A stretch of 64,000 bases of DNA from Rhopalosiphum padi (lineage: Eukaryota; Arthropoda; Insecta; Hemiptera; Aphididae): contig NC_083599.1 of NCBI RefSeq assembly GCF_020882245.1, positions 75,189,745 through 75,253,744 on the forward strand, read 5' to 3'. Under the pieces are notes generated by a model. The model was not told where the DNA came from and made no database searches. It saw only the letters and a list, made by a program, of their open reading frames with translations. Position 1 is the first letter of the stretch; every line of letters begins with the position of its first letter. The position numbers were made by a program, and so were the translations under genes. Of this stretch, positions 1 to 14,554 are shown piece by piece.

Positions 1-531
1 GGGACAACAGATAAAGAAATAATATTTATGTGTATTTTCTGTCATGTCAAATAATTTTAAATTAAAATAACTATCATTGTTATCACTATAGGACGTGATA
101 TTTAATATTTTCTTCATATTTAATTTTAACCGATTTATTATTTCTTTATCCGTTGTGCCGTTCCATAATACAATAATAGGTTCTCTATTATCAGATTGCA
201 AATAATTATTTATAAATGTAGGTGATAAATTAGACCCCTTCTTAATTTCTAAACTTAATTGAAGTTGCTCCAATATTGGATTTAAAACATTTGTTTTATT
301 TTTAAAAATTTTTTTTAAATGTGTTTTTAGTGGAGCAACTTCATGATTTTTTAATATTTCAATTTTATTCTTTGTTAAAACTAGTGATCTTCCTGCTAAT
401 TTTATTGGAATACAATTCTCTTCGTTGTCTGCCATAGACCCCGATACTAGAAGTAGATCTATTCGATGTATCATTGTAAATTCAAAATCCACAATGATAA
501 ATTTAATCTTGTCACTGTAACATAAAATCAT
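1..531 (-). pseudogene. DEDDh exonuclease-like ORF, copy 1 (cut by window edge)
   Basis: Same minus-strand ORF as in the other units, starting with ATG at 531 and running off the left edge. It shows the exo I motif VDFEFT and the exo II motif WNGTTDKE. Its end is outside the window but should match copy 2. Confidence 0.85.
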
Positions 532-2260
532 TGTGTTATTATTAAGTTTTATAATATTTATAATAATTTTCTATAATATAAAATAAATTCTAATTTACAA
601 TGGACTAATAATAGTCGAAAGAAAACAAATATAATTTATGCTCACAATATTGATTTGTTATTTATCCATTTTTTTGATTCTAAAAGATCTTCTGTGGGTA
701 TATCTAGACAAATAAAAAAAACGTATTAATCAATAATATGACCACAAATGTCTATAAATTAAAATATAATCTTTATTGATAAATTATTTAAATCAATGGT
801 TCATTATTAATATAATATGCATTGATATGCATTAAATCTTAAAATATGTAACATTATATATTGATAGAATTAAAACTTATAATTTAATAACTAAAAAAAA
901 TCTTCAACTGTTCAAGATTTTCCTTAAATTTATCAAAAAAAAAAAAAAATCAATGTATAAATATATTATTTTATATAATACATTATTTTTAAAATAAAAT
1001 GAAATTAATGAATTATAATTATTTTTATATTTAAAAAGAAAAAGATGACAAGTCATTGAGGGATTTAATACACATAGTTAAGATAGCTGAAACAAAATAA
1101 AGTGTAGAAAAACTATATATATTTTAAATTAATCAATGCATAAAATATATTTTAAATTATATCATATATTATTTCATTCTGTTTTTTTCTTTAGTTTGAA
1201 TTATTAATATTATTTTATAATATGCATTTCTTAATTTTATTTTTTATAAATTTAACAGTTGGGTATATGCATTATAAAATATTATATTATGATACCTATG
1301 AAGAACATAACTACTTAATATTTTCGATTTTATTAATTAAATCAAATTATATAACTTGTTGTGTGCAAAATTATCTAGTGATAATACAGACTAAAATAGG
1401 TATGTAAAAAGATGATCGCGTCTACGATAGATATGTATATTATAATAATAAAATACAAACACTGTAATAGTGTTTCATACCATTATTCCTACATATATAT
1501 ATATATATATAAATATGTAACATATGTTAATATAGTGAAATATTACCTTTCCATCATAATCATTACCTGTTATTTATTATTATTATTATTTCAGTTTTGA
1601 AAATAGTGTAAAATGGTATACTGTATGATCTCATCTAAAAGAATTGTAAGAATTTTATGGAGTGTTAACAAGAAAATTGTACGACTTAACATTGCTAAAA
1701 TTTGTGACATACATGACAATTTGAGTAAAGAAATTTTAGAGGCATGAAATAATGAATAAGTAGCAAAAGCATTAAAAATGGTCATTTGAATATGTAACTA
1801 TTTATTGGTTTTAGTTATTATTTAATGTTTTTATTTGTTTGTACATTGGTAATTTAGAAGCAAATCATATGTGATTTTTTAGATTTATAATAACTTAAAT
1901 TTTAAGAAAATCGACACTGTGTACAGTTAAGCTTACTGAAAGTTACTCACTGATGTTAATAGAATAGGTTTCAATCTGATCAGATAAAAAGTAAAAGTTT
2001 TAAAATTATTATAGTACTCATTTTGTCCACCTGCTCATTAGTATAAAAGAATATGTGAGGTTTTAATTTATAAAATTATCAAATTTTTAACAAAATATCA
2101 TATAATCTATACATAATGCATATTAATAATGTTAAAGGTAAACAAACAAAGGTTAATATATTATACAAAATACAATATACACAATACATTAGTAAAGTTA
2201 TAATTACAAAAAAAGTTTACAAATATTTACATAAATATATATATTAGAATCTTCTGGAAC
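1..2260. repeat. Array unit 1 (short form)
   Basis: Short-form unit with (AT)9 at about 1493-1510. It carries the derived variants shared by units 1-4 left of 9 kb: AGTGATCTT in the exonuclease ORF and TCAATGGTTC downstream of it. The window begins inside the exonuclease ORF. Confidence 0.95.
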
Positions 2261-2791
2261 GGGACAACAGATAAAGAAATAATATTTATGTGTATTTTCT
2301 GTCATGTCAAATAATTTTAAATTAAAATAACTATCATTGTTATCACTATAGGACGTGATATTTAATATTTTCTTCATATTTAATTTTAACCGATTTATTA
2401 TTTCTTTATCCGTTGTGCCGTTCCATAATACAATAATAGGTTCTCTATTATCAGATTGCAAATAATTATTTATAAATGTAGGTGATAAATTAGACCCCTT
2501 CTTAATTTCTAAACTTAATTGAAGTTGCTCCAATATTGGATTTAAAACATTTGTTTTATTTTTAAAAATTTTTTTTAAATGTGTTTTTAGTGGAGCAACT
2601 TCATGATTTTTTAATATTTCAATTTTATTCTTTGTTAAAACTAGTGATCTTCCTGCTAATTTTATTGGAATACAATTCTCTTCGTTGTCTGCCATAGACC
2701 CCGATACTAGAAGTAGATCTATTCGATGTATCATTGTAAATTCAAAATCCACAATGATAAATTTAATCTTGTCACTGTAACATAAAATCAT
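2204..2791 (-). pseudogene. Truncated DEDDh exonuclease-like ORF, copy 2
   Basis: 195-codon minus-strand ORF. Residues 1-169 match the 239-aa gene at 26232-26951, including exo I (D15, E17 in VDFEFT) and exo II (D128 in WNGTTDKE). The last 26 residues are unrelated (YYFFICCPVPED...). They arise because a deletion of about 570 bp removed the true 3' end and joined the frame to the antisense strand of an inverted paralogue. The exo III residues (H206, D211) are gone, so a catalytic product is not expected. Near-identity among copies reflects recent amplification and is not evidence of selection. Carries the S variant (LAGRSLVL). Confidence 0.85.
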
Positions 2792-4526
2792 TGTGTTATT
2801 ATTAAGTTTTATAATATTTATAATAATTTTCTATAATATAAAATAAATTCTAATTTACAATGGACTAATAATAGTCGAAAGAAAACAAATATAATTTATG
2901 CTCACAATATTGATTTGTTATTTATCCATTTTTTTGATTCTAAAAGATCTTCTGTGGGTATATCTAGACAAATAAAAAAAACGTATTAATCAATAATATG
3001 ACCACAAATGTCTATAAATTAAAATATAATCTTTATTGATAAATTATTTAAATCAATGGTTCATTATTAATATAATATGCATTGATATGCATTAAATCTT
3101 AAAATATGTAACATTATATATTGATAGAATTAAAACTTATAATTTAATAACTAAAAAAAATCTTCAACTGTTCAAGATTTTCCTTAAATTTATCAAAAAA
3201 AAAAAAAAATCAATGTATAAATATATTATTTTATATAATACATTATTTTTAAAATAAAATGAAATTAATGAATTATAATTATTTTTATATTTAAAAAGAA
3301 AAAGATGACAAGTCATTGAGGGATTTAATACACATAGTTAAGATAGCTGAAACAAAATAAAGTGTAGAAAAACTATATATATTTTAAATTAATCAATGCA
3401 TAAAATATATTTTAAATTATATCATATATTATTTCATTCTGTTTTTTTCTTTAGTTTGAATTATTAATATTATTTTATAATATGCATTTCTTAATTTTAT
3501 TTTTTATAAATTTAACAGTTGGGTATATGCATTATAAAATATTATATTATGATACCTATGAAGAACATAACTACTTAATATTTTCGATTTTATTAATTAA
3601 ATCAAATTATATAACTTGTTGTGTGCAAAATTATCTAGTGATAATACAGACTAAAATAGGTATGTAAAAAGATGATCGCGTCTACGATAGATATGTATAT
3701 TATAATAATAAAATACAAACACTGTAATAGTGTTTCATACCATTATTCCTACATATATATATATATATATATATATAAATATGTAACATATGTTAATATA
3801 GTGAAATATTACCTTTCCATCATAATCATTACCTGTTATTTATTATTATTATTATTTCAGTTTTGAAAATAGTGTAAAATGGTATACTGTATGATCTCAT
3901 CTAAAAGAATTGTAAGAATTTTATGGAGTGTTAACAAGAAAATTGTACGACTTAACATTGCTAAAATTTGTGACATACATGACAATTTGAGTAAAGAAAT
4001 TTTAGAGGCATGAAATAATGAATAAGTAGCAAAAGCATTAAAAATTGTCATTTGAATATGTAACTATTTATTGGTTTTAGTTATTATTTAATGTTTTTAT
4101 TTGTTTGTACATTGGTAATTTAGAAGCAAATCATATGTGATTTTTTAGATTTATAATAACTTAAATTTAAAGAAAATCGACACTGTGTACAGTTAAGCTT
4201 ACTGAAAGTTACTCACTGATGTTAATAGAATAGGTTTCAATCTGATCAGATAAAAAGTAAAAGTTTTAAAATTATTATAGTACTCATTTTGTCCACCTGC
4301 TCATTAGTATAAAAGAATATGTGAGGTTTTAATTTATAAAATTATCAAATTTTTAACAAAATATCATATAATCTATACATAATGCATATTAATAATGTTA
4401 AAGGTAAACAAACAAAGGTTAATATATTATACAAAATACAATATACACAATACATTAGTAAAGTTATAATTACAAAAAAAGTTTACAAATATTTACATAA
4501 ATATATATATTAGAATCTTCTGGAAC
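2261..4526. repeat. Array unit 2 (short form)
   Basis: Short-form unit, 2266 bp. The six extra bases relative to unit 1 match its (AT)12 tract at about 3753-3776 instead of (AT)9. Confidence 0.95.
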
Positions 4527-5057
4527 GGGACAACAGATAAAGAAATAATATTTATGTGTATTTTCTGTCATGTCAAATAATTTTAAATTAAAATAACTAT
4601 CATTGTTATCACTATAGGACGTGATATTTAATATTTTCTTCATATTTAATTTTAACCGATTTATTATTTCTTTATCCGTTGTGCCGTTCCATAATACAAT
4701 AATAGGTTCTCTATTATCAGATTGCAAATAATTATTTATAAATGTAGGTGATAAATTAGACCCCTTCTTAATTTCTAAACTTAATTGAAGTTGCTCCAAT
4801 ATTGGATTTAAAACATTTGTTTTATTTTTAAAAATTTTTTTTAAATGTGTTTTTAGTGGAGCAACTTCATGATTTTTTAATATTTCAATTTTATTCTTTG
4901 TTAAAACTAGTGATCTTCCTGCTAATTTTATTGGAATACAATTCTCTTCGTTGTCTGCCATAGACCCCGATACTAGAAGTAGATCTATTCGATGTATCAT
5001 TGTAAATTCAAAATCCACAATGATAAATTTAATCTTGTCACTGTAACATAAAATCAT
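4470..5057 (-). pseudogene. Truncated DEDDh exonuclease-like ORF, copy 3
   Basis: Predicted protein identical to copy 2, including the S variant and the fusion tail with IYIYVN. It lacks the exo III motif. Confidence 0.85.
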
Positions 5058-6786
5058 TGTGTTATTATTAAGTTTTATAATATTTATAATAATTTTCTAT
5101 AATATAAAATAAATTCTAATTTACAATGGACTAATAATAGTCGAAAGAAAACAAATATAATTTATGCTCACAATATTGATTTGTTATTTATCCATTTTTT
5201 TGATTCTAAAAGATCTTCTGTGGGTATATCTAGACAAATAAAAAAAACGTATTAATCAATAATATGACCACAAATGTCTATAAATTAAAATATAATCTTT
5301 ATTGATAAATTATTTAAATCAATGGTTCATTATTAATATAATATGCATTGATATGCATTAAATCTTAAAATATGTAACATTATATATTGATAGAATTAAA
5401 ACTTATAATTTAATAACTAAAAAAAATCTTCAACTGTTCAAGATTTTCCTTAAATTTATCAAAAAAAAAAAAAAATCAATGTATAAATATATTATTTTAT
5501 ATAATACATTATTTTTAAAATAAAATGAAATTAATGAATTATAATTATTTTTATATTTAAAAAGAAAAAGATGACAAGTCATTGAGGGATTTAATACACA
5601 TAGTTAAGATAGCTGAAACAAAATAAAGTGTAGAAAAACTATATATATTTTAAATTAATCAATGCATAAAATATATTTTAAATTATATCATATATTATTT
5701 CATTCTGTTTTTTTCTTTAGTTTGAATTATTAATATTATTTTATAATATGCATTTCTTAATTTTATTTTTTATAAATTTAACAGTTGGGTATATGCATTA
5801 TAAAATATTATATTATGATACCTATGAAGAACATAACTACTTAATATTTTCGATTTTATTAATTAAATCAAATTATATAACTTGTTGTGTGCAAAATTAT
5901 CTAGTGATAATACAGACTAAAATAGGTATGTAAAAAGATGATCGCGTCTACGATAGATATGTATATTATAATAATAAAATACAAACACTGTAATAGTGTT
6001 TCATACCATTATTCCTACATATATATATATATATATAAATATGTAACATATGTTAATATAGTGAAATATTACCTTTCCATCATAATCATTACCTGTTATT
6101 TATTATTATTATTATTTCAGTTTTGAAAATAGTGTAAAATGGTATACTGTATGATCTCATCTAAAAGAATTGTAAGAATTTTATGGAGTGTTAACAAGAA
6201 AATTGTACGACTTAACATTGCTAAAATTTGTGACATACATGACAATTTGAGTAAAGAAATTTTAGAGGCATGAAATAATGAATAAGTAGCAAAAGCATTA
6301 AAAATGGTCATTTGAATATGTAACTATTTATTGGTTTTAGTTATTATTTAATGTTTTTATTTGTTTGTACATTGGTAATTTAGAAGCAAATCATATGTGA
6401 TTTTTTAGATTTATAATAACTTAAATTTTAAGAAAATCGACACTGTGTACAGTTAAGCTTACTGAAAGTTACTCACTGATGTTAATAGAATAGGTTTCAA
6501 TCTGATCAGATAAAAAGTAAAAGTTTTAAAATTATTATAGTACTCATTTTGTCCACCTGCTCATTAGTATAAAAGAATATGTGAGGTTTTAATTTATAAA
6601 ATTATCAAATTTTTAACAAAATATCATATAATCTATACATAATGCATATTAATAATGTTAAAGGTAAACAAACAAAGGTTAATATATTATACAAAATACA
6701 ATATACACAATACATTAGTAAAGTTATAATTACAAAAAAAGTTTACAAATATTTACATAACTATATATATTAGAATCTTCTGGAAC
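4527..6786. repeat. Array unit 3 (short form)
   Basis: Short-form unit, 2260 bp, with (AT)9 at about 6019-6036. Same length and AT tract as unit 1. Confidence 0.95.
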
Positions 6787-7317
6787 GGGACAACAGATAA
6801 AGAAATAATATTTATGTGTATTTTCTGTCATGTCAAATAATTTTAAATTAAAATAACTATCATTGTTATCACTATAGGACGTGATATTTAATATTTTCTT
6901 CATATTTAATTTTAACCGATTTATTATTTCTTTATCCGTTGTGCCGTTCCATAATACAATAATAGGTTCTCTATTATCAGATTGCAAATAATTATTTATA
7001 AATGTAGGTGATAAATTAGACCCCTTCTTAATTTCTAAACTTAATTGAAGTTGCTCCAATATTGGATTTAAAACATTTGTTTTATTTTTAAAAATTTTTT
7101 TTAAATGTGTTTTTAGTGGAGCAACTTCATGATTTTTTAATATTTCAATTTTATTCTTTGTTAAAACTAGTGATCTTCCTGCTAATTTTATTGGAATACA
7201 ATTCTCTTCGTTGTCTGCCATAGACCCCGATACTAGAAGTAGATCTATTCGATGTATCATTGTAAATTCAAAATCCACAATGATAAATTTAATCTTGTCA
7301 CTGTAACATAAAATCAT
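6730..7317 (-). pseudogene. Truncated DEDDh exonuclease-like ORF, copy 4
   Basis: As copy 2, with the S variant, but the tail reads IYSYVN, as in all copies further right. It lacks the exo III motif. Confidence 0.85.
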
Positions 7318-9048
7318 TGTGTTATTATTAAGTTTTATAATATTTATAATAATTTTCTATAATATAAAATAAATTCTAATTTACAATGGACTAATAATAG
7401 TCGAAAGAAAACAAATATAATTTATGCTCACAATATTGATTTGTTATTTATCCATTTTTTTGATTCTAAAAGATCTTCTGTGGGTATATCTAGACAAATA
7501 AAAAAAACGTATTAATCAATAATATGACCACAAATGTCTATAAATTAAAATATAATCTTTATTGATAAATTATTTAAATCAATGGTTCATTATTAATATA
7601 ATATGCATTGATATGCATTAAATCTTAAAATATGTAACATTATATATTGATAGAATTAAAACTTATAATTTAATAACTAAAAAAAATCTTCAACTGTTCA
7701 AGATTTTCCTTAAATTTATCAAAAAAAAAAAAAAATCAATGTATAAATATATTATTTTATATAATACATTATTTTTAAAATAAAATGAAATTAATGAATT
7801 ATAATTATTTTTATATTTAAAAAGAAAAAGATGACAAGTCATTGAGGGATTTAATACACATAGTTAAGATAGCTGAAACAAAATAAAGTGTAGAAAAACT
7901 ATATATATTTTAAATTAATCAATGCATAAAATATATTTTAAATTATATCATATATTATTTCATTCTGTTTTTTTCTTTAGTTTGAATTATTAATATTATT
8001 TTATAATATGCATTTCTTAATTTTATTTTTTATAAATTTAACAGTTGGGTATATGCATTATAAAATATTATATTATGATACCTATGAAGAACATAACTAC
8101 TTAATATTTTCGATTTTATTAATTAAATCAAATTATATAACTTGTTGTGTGCAAAATTATCTAGTGATAATACAGACTAAAATAGGTATGTAAAAAGATG
8201 ATCGCGTCTACGATAGATATGTATATTATAATAATAAAATACAAACACTGTAATAGTGTTTCATACCATTATTCCTACATATATATATATATATATATAA
8301 ATATGTAACATATGTTAATATAGTGAAATATTACCTTTCCATCATAATCATTACCTGTTATTTATTATTATTATTATTTCAGTTTTGAAAATAGTGTAAA
8401 ATGGTATACTGTATGATCTCATCTAAAAGAATTGTAAGAATTTTATGGAGTGTTAACAAGAAAATTGTACGACTTAACATTGCTAAAATTTGTGACATAC
8501 ATGACAATTTGAGTAAAGAAATTTTAGAGGCATGAAATAATGAATAAGTAGCAAAAGCATTAAAAATTGTCATTTGAATATGTAACTATTTATTGGTTTT
8601 AGTTATTATTTAATGTTTTTATTTGTTTGTACATTGGTAATTTAGAAGCAAATCATATGTGATTTTTTAGATTTATAATAACTTAAATTTTAAGAAAATC
8701 GACACTGTGTACAGTTAAGCTTACTGAAAGTTACTCACTGATGTTAATAGAATAGGTTTCAATCTGATCAGATAAAAAGTAAAAGTTTTAAAATTATTAT
8801 AGTACTCATTTTGTCCACCTGCTCATTAGTATAAAAGAATATGTGAGGTTTTAATTTATAAAATTATCAAATTTTTAACAAAATATCATATAATCTATAC
8901 ATAATGCATATTAATAATGTTAAAGGTAAACAAACAAAGGTTAATATATTATACAAAATACAATATACACAATACATTAGTAAAGTTATAATTACAAAAA
9001 AAGTTTACAAATATTTACATAACTATATATATTAGAATCTTCTGGAAC
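6787..9048. repeat. Array unit 4 (short form)
   Basis: Short-form unit, 2262 bp, with (AT)10 at about 8279-8298. It is transitional: it has AGTGATCTT and TCAATGGTTC in its left half like units 1-3, while the ORF to its right already has AGTGGTCTT. Confidence 0.95.
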
Positions 9049-9579
9049 GGGACAACAGATAAAGAAATAATATTTATGTGTATTTTCTGTCATGTCAAAT
9101 AATTTTAAATTAAAATAACTATCATTGTTATCACTATAGGACGTGATATTTAATATTTTCTTCATATTTAATTTTAACCGATTTATTATTTCTTTATCCG
9201 TTGTGCCGTTCCATAATACAATAATAGGTTCTCTATTATCAGATTGCAAATAATTATTTATAAATGTAGGTGATAAATTAGACCCCTTCTTAATTTCTAA
9301 ACTTAATTGAAGTTGCTCCAATATTGGATTTAAAACATTTGTTTTATTTTTAAAAATTTTTTTTAAATGTGTTTTTAGTGGAGCAACTTCATGATTTTTT
9401 AATATTTCAATTTTATTCTTTGTTAAAACTAGTGGTCTTCCTGCTAATTTTATTGGAATACAATTCTCTTCGTTGTCTGCCATAGACCCCGATACTAGAA
9501 GTAGATCTATTCGATGTATCATTGTAAATTCAAAATCCACAATGATAAATTTAATCTTGTCACTGTAACATAAAATCAT
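8992..9579 (-). pseudogene. Truncated DEDDh exonuclease-like ORF, copy 5
   Basis: As copy 4 but with the P variant (LAGRPLVL), which is the state in the full-length 26 kb copy and so probably ancestral. It lacks the exo III motif. Confidence 0.85.
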
Positions 9580-11312
9580 TGTGTTATTATTAAGTTTTAT
9601 AATATTTATAATAATTTTCTATAATATAAAATAAATTCTAATTTACAATGGACTAATAATAGTCGAAAGAAAACAAATATAATTTATGCTCACAATATTG
9701 ATTTGTTATTTATCCATTTTTTTGATTCTAAAAGATCTTCTGTGGGTATATCTAGACAAATAAAAAAAACGTATTAATCAATAATATGACCACAAATGTC
9801 TATAAATTAAAATATAATCTTTATTGATAAATTATTTAAATCAATGATTCATTATTAATATAATATGCATTGATATGCATTAAATCTTAAAATATGTAAC
9901 ATTATATATTGATAGAATTAAAACTTATAATTTAATAACTAAAAAAAATCTTCAACTGTTCAAGATTTTCCTTAAATTTATCAAAAAAAAAAAAAAATCA
10001 ATGTATAAATATATTATTTTATATAATACATTATTTTTAAAATAAAATGAAATTAATGAATTATAATTATTTTTATATTTAAAAAGAAAAAGATGACAAG
10101 TCATTGAGGGATTTAATACACATAGTTAAGATAGCTGAAACAAAATAAAGTGTAGAAAAACTATATATATTTTAAATTAATCAATGCATAAAATATATTT
10201 TAAATTATATCATATATTATTTCATTCTGTTTTTTTCTTTAGTTTGAATTATTAATATTATTTTATAATATGCATTTCTTAATTTTATTTTTTATAAATT
10301 TAACAGTTGGGTATATGCATTATAAAATATTATATTATGATACCTATGAAGAACATAACTACTTAATATTTTCGATTTTATTAATTAAATCAAATTATAT
10401 AACTTGTTGTGTGCAAAATTATCTAGTGATAATACAGACTAAAATAGGTATGTAAAAAGATGATCGCGTCTACGATAGATATGTATATTATAATAATAAA
10501 ATACAAACACTGTAATAGTGTTTCATACCATTATTCCTACATATATATATATATATATATATAAATATGTAACATATGTTAATATAGTGAAATATTACCT
10601 TTCCATCATAATCATTACCTGTTATTTATTATTATTATTATTTCAGTTTTGAAAATAGTGTAAAATGGTATACTGTATGATCTCATCTAAAAGAATTGTA
10701 AGAATTTTATGGAGTGTTAACAAGAAAATTGTACGACTTAACATTGCTAAAATTTGTGACATACATGACAATTTGAGTAAAGAAATTTTAGAGGCATGAA
10801 ATAATGAATAAGTAGCAAAAGCATTAAAAATGGTCATTTGAATATGTAACTATTTATTGGTTTTAGTTATTATTTAATGTTTTTATTTGTTTGTACATTG
10901 GTAATTTAGAAGCAAATCATATGTGATTTTTTAGATTTATAATAACTTAAATTTTAAGAAAATCGACACTGTGTACAGTTAAGCTTACTGAAAGTTACTC
11001 ACTGATGTTAATAGAATAGGTTTCAATCTGATCAGATAAAAAGTAAAAGTTTTAAAATTATTATAGTACTCATTTTGTCCACCTGCTCATTAGTATAAAA
11101 GAATATGTGAGGTTTTAATTTATAAAATTATCAAATTTTTAACAAAATATCATATAATCTATACATAATGCATATTAATAATGTTAAAGGTAAACAAACA
11201 AAGGTTAATATATTATACAAAATACAATATACACAATACATTAGTAAAGTTATAATTACAAAAAAAGTTTACAAATATTTACATAACTATATATATTAGA
11301 ATCTTCTGGAAC
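9049..11312. repeat. Array unit 5 (short form)
   Basis: Short-form unit, 2264 bp, with (AT)11 at about 10541-10562. Carries AGTGGTCTT and TCAATGATTC, as do all units to its right and the outlier copy at 26-27 kb. Confidence 0.95.
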
Positions 11313-11843
11313 GGGACAACAGATAAAGAAATAATATTTATGTGTATTTTCTGTCATGTCAAATAATTTTAAATTAAAATAACTATCATTGTTATCACTA
11401 TAGGACGTGATATTTAATATTTTCTTCATATTTAATTTTAACCGATTTATTATTTCTTTATCCGTTGTGCCGTTCCATAATACAATAATAGGTTCTCTAT
11501 TATCAGATTGCAAATAATTATTTATAAATGTAGGTGATAAATTAGACCCCTTCTTAATTTCTAAACTTAATTGAAGTTGCTCCAATATTGGATTTAAAAC
11601 ATTTGTTTTATTTTTAAAAATTTTTTTTAAATGTGTTTTTAGTGGAGCAACTTCATGATTTTTTAATATTTCAATTTTATTCTTTGTTAAAACTAGTGGT
11701 CTTCCTGCTAATTTTATTGGAATACAATTCTCTTCGTTGTCTGCCATAGACCCCGATACTAGAAGTAGATCTATTCGATGTATCATTGTAAATTCAAAAT
11801 CCACAATGATAAATTTAATCTTGTCACTGTAACATAAAATCAT
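11256..11843 (-). pseudogene. Truncated DEDDh exonuclease-like ORF, copy 6
   Basis: Predicted protein identical to copy 5 (P variant, IYSYVN tail). It begins in unit 6 and ends in unit 5 by the phase used here. Confidence 0.85.
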
Positions 11844-14023
11844 TGTGTTATTATTAAGTTTTATAATATTTATAATAATTTTCTATAATATAAAATAAAT
11901 TCTAATTTACAATGGACTAATAATAGTCGAAAGAAAACAAATATAATTTATGCTCACAATATTGATTTGTTATTTATCCATTTTTTTGATTCTAAAAGAT
12001 CTTCTGTGGGTATATCTAGACAAATAAAAAAAACGTATTAATCAATAATATGACCACAAATGTCTATAAATTAAAATATAATCTTTATTGATAAATTATT
12101 TAAATCAATGATTCATTATTAATATAATATGCATTGATATGCATTAAATCTTAAAATATGTAACATTATATATTGATAGAATTAAAACTTATAATTTAAT
12201 AACTAAAAAAAATCTTCAACTGTTCAAGATTTTCCTTAAATTTATCAAAAAAAAAAAAAAATCAATGTATAAATATATTATTTAATATAATACATTATTT
12301 TTAAAATAAAATGAAATTAATGAATTATAATTATTTTTATATTTAAAAAGAAAAAGATGACAAGTCATTGAGGGATTTAATACACATAGTTAAGATAGCT
12401 GAAACAAAATAAAGTGTAGAAAAACTATATATATTTTAAATTAATCAATGCATAAAATATATTTTAAATTATATCATATATTATTTCATTCTGTTTTTTT
12501 CTTTAGTTTGAATTATTAATATTATTTTATAATATGCATTTCTTAATTTTATTTTTTATAAATTTAACAGTTGGGTATATGCATTATAAAATATTATATT
12601 ATGATACCTATGAAGAACATAACTACTTAATATTTTCGATTTTATTAATTAAATCAAATTATATAACTTGTTGTGTGCAAAATTATCTAGTGATAATACA
12701 GACTAAAATAGGTATGTAAAAAGATGATCGCGTCTACGATAGATATGTATATTATAATAATAAAATACAAACACTGTAATAGTGTTTCATACCATTATTC
12801 CTGCATATATATATATATATATAAATATGTAACATATGTTAATATAGTGAAATATTACCTTTCCATCATAATCATTACCTGTTATTTATTATTATTATTA
12901 TTTCAGTTTTGAAAATAGTGTAAAATGGTATACTGTATGATCTCATCTAAAAGAATTGTAAGAATTTTATGGAGTGTTAACAAGAAAATTGTACGACTTA
13001 ACATTGCTAAAATTTGTGACATACATGACAATTTGAGTAAAGAAATTTTAGAGGCATGAAATAATGAATAAATAGCAAAAGCATTGAAAATGGTCATTTG
13101 AATATGTAAGTATTCATTGGTTTTAGTTATTATTTAATGTTTTTAATTTGTTTGTACATTGGTAATTTAGAAGCAAATCATAATTTGACATGACCTAAAA
13201 AATATGAAATTGACTACACAAGTATGTGTAATAAACAAATGCAAACAGATCACAAAAAAATTATTTTTTTAAATTTATTATGTATGTAAATAAAACAATA
13301 CACGGAAATTAATCAATTAAAATGAACACAAACAGAAAATCAAAGTAATTATTTGGAAGTGAATTTGGTCCGCTTTATTTTTTTTTAATGTTTCATACGT
13401 GTTATATTGCAAATTTTATCCTACAACCCATATGTATCACAGTGTATGTGAGGTTTTAAATTTATGACTATTCAAATTTTGATAAACTCAACATTTTGTA
13501 CAGTAATACTTACTGAAATTTACTTGCTAAATCCAGTGGCATGGGTAACAAACTGATCAGATAATAATTAAATGTTTGATATTTGTTGTGATATAGATTT
13601 TCTCCAGAGACCCGTATGTATACAGTATAATATGTGATTTTTTAGATTTATAATAACTTAAATTTTAAGAAAATCGACACTGTGTACAGTTAAGCTTACT
13701 GAAAGTTACTCACTGATGTTAATAGAATAGGTTTCAATCTGATCAGATAAAAAGTAAAAGTTTTAAAATTATTATAGTACTCATTTTGTCCACCTGCTCA
13801 TTAGTATAAAAGAATATGTGAGGTTTTAATTTATAAAATTATCAAATTTTTAACAAAATATCATATAATCTATACATAATGCATATTAATAATGTTAAAG
13901 GTAAACAAACAAAGGTTAATATATTATACAAAATACAATATACACAATACATTAGTAAAGTTATAATTACAAAAAAAGTTTACAAATATTTACATAACTA
14001 TATATATTAGAATCTTCTGGAAC
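11313..14023. repeat. Array unit 6 (long form)
   Basis: Long-form unit, 2711 bp, (AT)9. It has 451 bp at about 13181-13633 that units 1-5 lack. Flanking variants (AATAAATAGC, GCATTGAAAATGG, TAAGTATTCATTGG) match the outlier copy at 24.9 kb, not the short units. Confidence 0.95.
13181..14000. repeat. Degenerate ~185-bp subrepeats inside the long unit
   Basis: Within the long units a block recurs in diverged tandem form. Each has a TATGTGA(G/T) start, then TTACTGAAA(G/T)TTACT, then AACTGATCAGATAA or ATCTGATCAGATAA, then a T-rich stretch ending before the next TATGTGA. Starts lie near 13445, 13627 and 13815. The short units lost most of the first two blocks, which suggests an older satellite beneath the present array. 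The same blocks lie at 15890-16720 and 25060-25800. Confidence 0.7.
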
Positions 14024-14554
14024 GGGACAACAGATAAAGAAATAATATTTATGTGTATTTTCTGTCATGTCAAATAATTTTAAATTAAAATAACTATCAT
14101 TGTTATCACTATAGGACGTGATATTTAATATTTTCTTCATATTTAATTTTAACCGATTTATTATTTCTTTATCCGTTGTGCCGTTCCATAATACAATAAT
14201 AGGTTCTCTATTATCAGATTGCAAATAATTATTTATAAATGTAGGTGATAAATTAGACCCCTTCTTAATTTCTAAACTTAATTGAAGTTGCTCCAATATT
14301 GGATTTAAAACATTTGTTTTATTTTTAAAAATTTTTTTTAAATGTGTTTTTAGTGGAGCAACTTCATGATTTTTTAATATTTCAATTTTATTCTTTGTTA
14401 AAACTAGTGGTCTTCCTGCTAATTTTATTGGAATACAATTCTCTTCGTTGTCTGCCATAGACCCCGATACTAGAAGTAGATCTATTCGATGTATCATTGT
14501 AAATTCAAAATCCACAATGATAAATTTAATCTTGTCACTGTAACATAAAATCAT
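13967..14554 (-). pseudogene. Truncated DEDDh exonuclease-like ORF, copy 7
   Basis: Predicted protein identical to copies 5 and 6. It adjoins long-form spacer, which shows that the 570-bp truncation predates the 451-bp spacer deletion. Confidence 0.85.

Noticed and set aside
1222..1407. 61-codon plus-strand ORF repeated in each array unit
   Set aside because: AT-rich, no domain, and conserved only because the units are near-identical; the outlier copy lacks this part.
1591..1785. 64-codon minus-strand ORF repeated in each unit
   Set aside because: No recognisable domain; low-complexity composition; openness in all copies follows from recent amplification.
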